This document shows, piece after piece, positions 59,435-64,000 of a DNA stretch of 64,000 bases (position 1 is its first letter; each line of letters starts with the position of its first letter). The notes beneath the pieces were generated by a model. It made no database searches. It was not told the origin of the DNA and saw only the letters and a program-made list of their open reading frames with translations. Source of the stretch: Parasponia andersonii. Lineage: Eukaryota > Streptophyta > Magnoliopsida > Rosales > Cannabaceae. The stretch is from positions 412,318-476,317 of the forward strand of contig JXTB01000018.1 in the NCBI GenBank assembly GCA_002914805.1, written 5' to 3'. The translations under genes were made by a program, and so were the position numbers.

Positions 59435-60361
59435 ATGGTTTTTTTATTTGTTCTCTATTCAGTTTTGGTTGCTAGTATTTCTGCCAATCTGAGTACAATT
59501 CTTGTGTTTACGGGCATAAACTTTAAGACCTGGAAAGAAAATATCATGATTATACTGGATTGTATAAATCTTGACCTGGCACTCAGAAAGGACCAACCTA
59601 CTGCTTTTACGGAAGAAAGTTTTACTAAGGATAAAAGGAACTTTGAGCTTTAGGAAAAGTCTAATTGTATGAGTGTCATGATTATGAAATGTTTTATTCC
59701 AGAAATTATGTTAGACTCTTTGCCTAAAGGGGAAGATGCTAAAGATTTCCTTGCTTTTCTTAAGAATTATATCTCAAGAATGAAAAAGGTGAGATGATCA
59801 GTTGCTTAAAGAAACTCATCTCAATAAAGTATAACGGCAAAGGAAATATAAGTGAGTACATCATGCAGATCTCATTTGGTTGGCAAGCTTAAGGAATTCA
59901 AGTTAGAAATTAATGAGGATTTGCTTGTGGCCTTAGTTTTGCTTTCTCTTCCTAATCCGTATGGGAACTTACAAACCATATGCAACGCCCAAAAGGACAA
60001 ATAGAATATTAATAAGTTAATAGTTATTTGTATTCAAGAGGAAGAGAAAATCAAAGTTATAAGGCCTGAAAGTGCTAACTTGACCACTACTTCTAAGACA
60101 AAGAAGACGAAAATGGATAAAGGTAAGGAAACTGCAATAGCTCCACTTATTAAGACACAGAAGAAGCAAGATGAGCAAGGTTGTTTCTTTTGTGGAAATG
60201 GTGGACACATGAAGAAGGAATGCAATAAGTACAAAGCTTGGTGTGTTAAGAAGGATAAACTTCTCATTTATATTTGTTCTAAAGTTAATATAACTTCTAT
60301 ACCTAAGGACACTTGGTGGGTAGATTTTGGTGCTACTACTCACGTTAATATTTCCATGTAG
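59435..60361 (+). pseudogene. gag and protease region of the Copia fossil
   Basis: Gag start with FTGINFKTWKENIMIIL (about 59507-59557), a CCHC zinc knuckle CFFCGNGGHMKKEC at 60184-60225, and a protease-type motif WWVDFGATTH near 60314-60343. Broken. Confidence 0.8.
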
Positions 60362-60689
60362 GGTTGCCTGTGGAGCCGAAAGCCAAGTGATGATGAAAAA
60401 GTCATCTACGTGGGCAATGACCAAACAGTTGAGGTAGAGGCCATAGAGTATTTTAGGTTGTTTTTGAATTCTGAGAAACATTTGGATTTGTATGAGACTT
60501 TTACGGTACCATCTTTAAGACGGAATTTGGTTTCAGTTTCTGTATTGGACAAATTCATTTATTCTTATTCTTTCGGAAATAATTTATTTAGTCTTATGTG
60601 TGATTCAATTGTTGTTGGTACTAGTTTTCTTAATGAAAACTTATTTATCTTAAATACCCAACCCTTCATTAAGGAAACTTTGCATGTTA

Positions 60690-61500
60690 ATTTAAGAGGT
60701 ACAAAAGTAAAATTAACTAATGAGGATTCATCGATGTTGTGGCACAGATGCTTAGGACACATTTCTAAATAAAGAATTGAACATCTTATGTCTGATGGGA
60801 TTCTTGGTCCCCTTGATTTGGCAGACTTTAAAGTCTGTGTTGAGTGTATAAAAGGGAACCCTACAAATATTAGGAAGGTAGATGCCAATAGGAGCTCTAG
60901 CATCTTAGAACTAATACATATGAATATTTGTGATCCATTCCCTACGGCTTCTTGGAATGGACAACAATACTTTATCATGTTCATAGACGATTATTCTCGC
61001 TATGGGTACATATATTTGATTTATGAGAAGTTACAATCACGGGATGTATTTAAGGCTTATAAAGCTGAGGTTAAAAATCAGCTTGATAAGAAAATTAAGG
61101 CTTTCAAATCTTATCGTGGTAGTGAGTACTGTGGTCGGTATGACAGATCAGGTGAGCAATGTTCAAGGCCTTTTGGTAAGTATTTGTAAGAGTGTGATAT
61201 CGTTCCATAATACACTATGCCTGGGAAACCTAGTATGAATGGTATTACTGAATGACGCAAATGGATACTAAACGATATGGTAAGGAGTATGATCAGTCAT
61301 TCCACCTTACTAAAATCACTATGGGGAGACGCACTCAAAACTGCAGTATATATCCTTAACAGAGTACCGAGAAAAACATAGCTAAAACCCCTTATGAACT
61401 CTGGGCTGGGCGAATACCCAATATAAGTCATTTACACATTTGGAGTTGTCTAGTTGAGGTAAGGCCTTACAGGCCAAATGAAAAGAAACTGGCTCAAGAA
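60690..61500 (+). pseudogene. Integrase region of the Copia fossil
   Basis: Zinc-binding start LWHRCLGHISK (60739-60771), CVECIKGN (60838-60861), then core FIMFIDDYSRYGYIYL (60970-61017) and FKSYRGSEY near 61104-61130. Broken. Confidence 0.8.
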
Positions 61501-61927
61501 TAGTGTGCTACTACTTTGTAGGATATTCTGAAAGATCTAGAGGCTATAAGTTTTATGATCCTATAGTAAAGTCTTTCTTTGAGATGGAAAATGCCAAATG
61601 TGTTAAAGATATTGAGTTTAAGAAGGAAGATAAGGTTAGGGACATTATTTTTGAAGAGGAATTCGTTTCTCTTCCTGATTGCTATTGGCAAGGATCAGGA
61701 TAATCAAGATCCTGTTTCTGACAATTTCATTGTACAAGATGCCATCGCTCCAGTTCAAAGACAATGTTTAGGAAGTTCCTGTCCTAGTTGAGGCAAATGC
61801 TCCTATAGAGCAAACTCAACAGCCTTAAGAACTAGTGCCTTTAAGGAGGTCCACTAGAGAAATGAGAAGTATGATTTCGTATGACCATGTTGTATATCTC
61901 TAGGAGCATGAGTTTGACATCGGGATA

Positions 61928-63480
61928 GTGGAAGATGATCCAATCAACTTTATACAAGTCAAACAAAGTTCCAATTCTCAAAAGTGGATTAATGCCATGA
62001 ATAAGGAGATGAAGTCTATGAGAGACAACGATGCTTGGGATCTCGTCAAATTGCCTGAAGGTTCGAAGTCCATTAGTTGCAAATGGATATTTAAGATCAA
62101 ACATGATTCGAAAGGTAATGTAGAGAGATATAAGATACGTCTTGTTATTAAAGGCTTCACTCAGAAGAAAGACATTAACTTTAAAGAGACTTTTTCTCTA
62201 GTTGCTTCGAAGGACTCCTTTAGAGTTATTATGGCACTTATGGCTCATTATGATCTTGAGCTTCATCAGATGAATATTAAAACAGCATTTCTCAATAGTG
62301 ATATTGATGAGATAATATATATGGTGCAACCAGCAAACTTTGTATTAGGAGATCTAAAGTCTATGGTATGCAAACTCAAGAAGTCCATCTATGATCTCAA
62401 GCAGGCTTCCCGTCAATGGTACCAAAAATTTCATGAAGTAATCATCTCGTTCAGTTTTGAGGTAAATCATATTGATGATTGTGTATACTGTAAGTTCAAT
62501 GAGAGTAAGTTTATCTTTCTGGTACTTTATGTTGATGATATACTACTGGCAAGTAGTGAGATAGGCTTACTACACGGCACTAAGAGATTTCTTACTAAGA
62601 ATTTCGAAATGAAAGATCTTGGAGTCGCCTCTTTTGTATTGGGTATACAGATATAACGAGATCGCTCTCGGGGTATCTTTGGGTTATCACAAAAGAGCTA
62701 TATTGAGAGGGTGCTCAATCGATTTGGTATGGATAAGTGTACATCAACGGGCACTCCAGTGTCTAAGAGAGATAAATTTAGCCTAAGCTAAAGGCCCAAG
62801 AATAATATTGATAACAAATCTATGCAACAGTTTCCTTATGCTTCGGTAGTAGGGAGTCTGATGTATGCTCAGGTATGTACGTGTCTGGATCTTGCATTTA
62901 TAGTTGGCATGTTGGGCAGATATATAAGTAACCCTAGGGTGGATCATTAGAAGGCAGCAAAGAGGGTTATGAGGTACTTACAGAGAACAAAGGAATACAT
63001 GCTCACTTATCAGAGATCAGATATTTTGGAGATCATTGAGTACTCCGACTCTGATTTTGTGGGATGCCTAGATAGTAAAAGATCTACATCTGGCTATGTC
63101 TTTCTTTTAGTTGGAAGAGCTATTTCCTAGAAGAGTGCTAAGTAGATACTTGTAGTTACTTTAACTATGGAAGCAGAATTCATAGCTTGTTATGAGGTAT
63201 CTAATTAGAGACTATGGCTACGAAACTTTGTCACCGGGTTGCATATAGTAAATGGCATGGAAAGGCTATTAAAACTTTATTATGACAATAACTCGACAAT
63301 CATATATTTTAATAGCAATAGGAGCTCATCAAATTCAAAGCACATTGACACTAAACTCCTAGCTATAAGAAAAAGAGTTCAGAGTCGCTTAGTATCAATT
63401 GAGCATATCGGATGATACCGGATCTGCTCACCAAAGGTTTACCACCTAAGGTCTTTCACGAATACTGCTCATATGGGTAT
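61928..63480 (+). pseudogene. Reverse transcriptase and RNase H region of the Copia fossil
   Basis: RT begins near WINAMNKEMKSM (61987) and includes CKWIFKIKHDSKGNVERYK (62080-62136), QMNIKTAFLN (62267-62296) and the catalytic LYVDDILLAS (62527-62556). RNase H text follows at about 62830-63420 (for example EYSDSDFVGC near 63039-63068). Broken. Confidence 0.85.
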
Positions 63481-64000
63481 TGAATTTTTGGATGGTGTAC
63501 AATTTTAGTGGGAGTTTGTAATTTGGTTTAGATACTTATTGTGTAACGCTTGTTTATGTTTGTATACTGTAGTATTTTGGTTGAAGATGGTTTTTATTTT
63601 AGGCTCTACTCATTATATATTAAACGATGTATTTCATATTTTGCTTTCCCATTGTGGTTAACAATAAAGTTTGCAGTGATGCACTAAAGAAGAAAGATTA
63701 AAATCGATCTCAATAAAGTTTAAGGAGGACCAATTGGAAATAAGCACGGTAAATCACATTGCGAGTAATTTCTATACTACATTCTATACTCGATTTGTGT
63801 CATTTGGGTGTATTAGTACGGTGATCATTAAAGGTTCTAGTTACCATCCAAATAAGTGCAATGACGAGCGCTTTAGTTTTATACTGATATGCCTGATGGA
63901 CGAGATTGCAACTTCGGGAATATTCAGAAATAATATGGCATATTCATGGCCATACTTCAGCCTTGCAATATAATTATATTTGGTACATATGTGACCCAAG
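63481..64000. other. Unresolved sequence after Copia RNase H
   Basis: It begins with a purine tract and TTTGTAATTTGG but does not match the 5' LTR. It may be a 3' untranslated part of the same element, a different LTR variant, or unrelated flank. No gene recognised. Confidence 0.4.

Larger units (their letters stand above)
57798..64000 (+). mobile_element. Ty1/Copia LTR retrotransposon fossil (3' end not resolved)
   Basis: 5' LTR 57798-58286, primer-binding site 58289-58300, leader to about 59435, then gag, protease, integrase, reverse transcriptase and RNase H in Copia order up to about 63480. Five bases before the LTR are TGGCA. A purine tract (AGTGGGAG, 63507-63514) follows RNase H, but the sequence beyond it does not match the 5' LTR, so the true 3' end may lie outside the window. 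The element is broken, with many breaks. No age estimate is possible with one LTR, but the degraded reading suggests it is not recent. Confidence 0.85.

Noticed and set aside
63515-64000. 3' LTR of the Copia fossil
   Set aside because: Sequence after the purine tract does not align with 57798-58286 by eye.

Overview
The window is plant nuclear DNA, most likely from a eudicot. It holds one well-preserved spliced host gene, a cytosolic 9-lipoxygenase, with a TATA box, nine exons and GT-AG introns. The rest is AT-rich intergenic DNA full of retrotransposon fossils, small inverted-repeat (MITE-like) elements, a SINE and simple repeats. The species cannot be named from the sequence alone.

Layout. 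1-3641: the 3' part of a Ty3/Gypsy element (copy A, Tat-like) cut by the window start and ending in a complete 3' LTR. 3642-11233: gene-free and AT-rich, but dense in small mobile elements: a MITE at 5732-6151, a ~1.1 kb near-palindrome at about 6365-7470, two copies of one MITE family with 9-bp target duplications (8934-9285 and 10595-10984), another inverted-repeat element near 9698-10046, and a tRNA-derived SINE with a perfect 12-bp target duplication (11048-11233). 11358-16005: lipoxygenase promoter and gene. 17053-17840: a hAT-like non-autonomous element. 19521-24126: an old minus-strand Ty3/Gypsy fossil with ~2.2 kb LTRs. 24127-39323: mostly AT-rich spacer with a broken exon of an ACD11-binding-partner-like gene (29279-29615), a degenerate tandem array with GA/GT tracts (31180-32990), a (TA)n-flanked MITE, a 22-bp dyad array and retroelement-like remnants. 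39329-51744: a second Tat-like Gypsy element (copy B) with both LTRs and a perfect 5-bp target duplication, gag and pol parts, 3' tandem-repeat arrays and an antisense coding region. 51750-57792: diffuse repeat remnants, a CACTA-like end, and two more (TA)n-flanked MITEs. 57798 to the window end: a Ty1/Copia fossil with a 5' LTR and an initiator-Met-type primer-binding site.

How the parts relate. The lipoxygenase is the only gene I regard as functional. Its proximal promoter lies directly downstream of the SINE/MITE cluster, so that cluster is the most likely source of recent regulatory change or small RNAs at the gene. Gypsy copies A and B belong to one family, lie in the same orientation about 36 kb apart, and flank the lipoxygenase. 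Retroelement copies are treated as fossils. Exon borders, LTR ends and target duplications were read by eye; identity figures are rough estimates.

No undescribed functional system can be demonstrated. The least ordinary structures are the long near-palindrome upstream of the lipoxygenase, the antisense gene plus 3' tandem arrays of copy B, the (TA)n-flanked MITE family, and a 1.2 kb tandem duplication in copy B whose junction carries an N and may be an assembly artefact.
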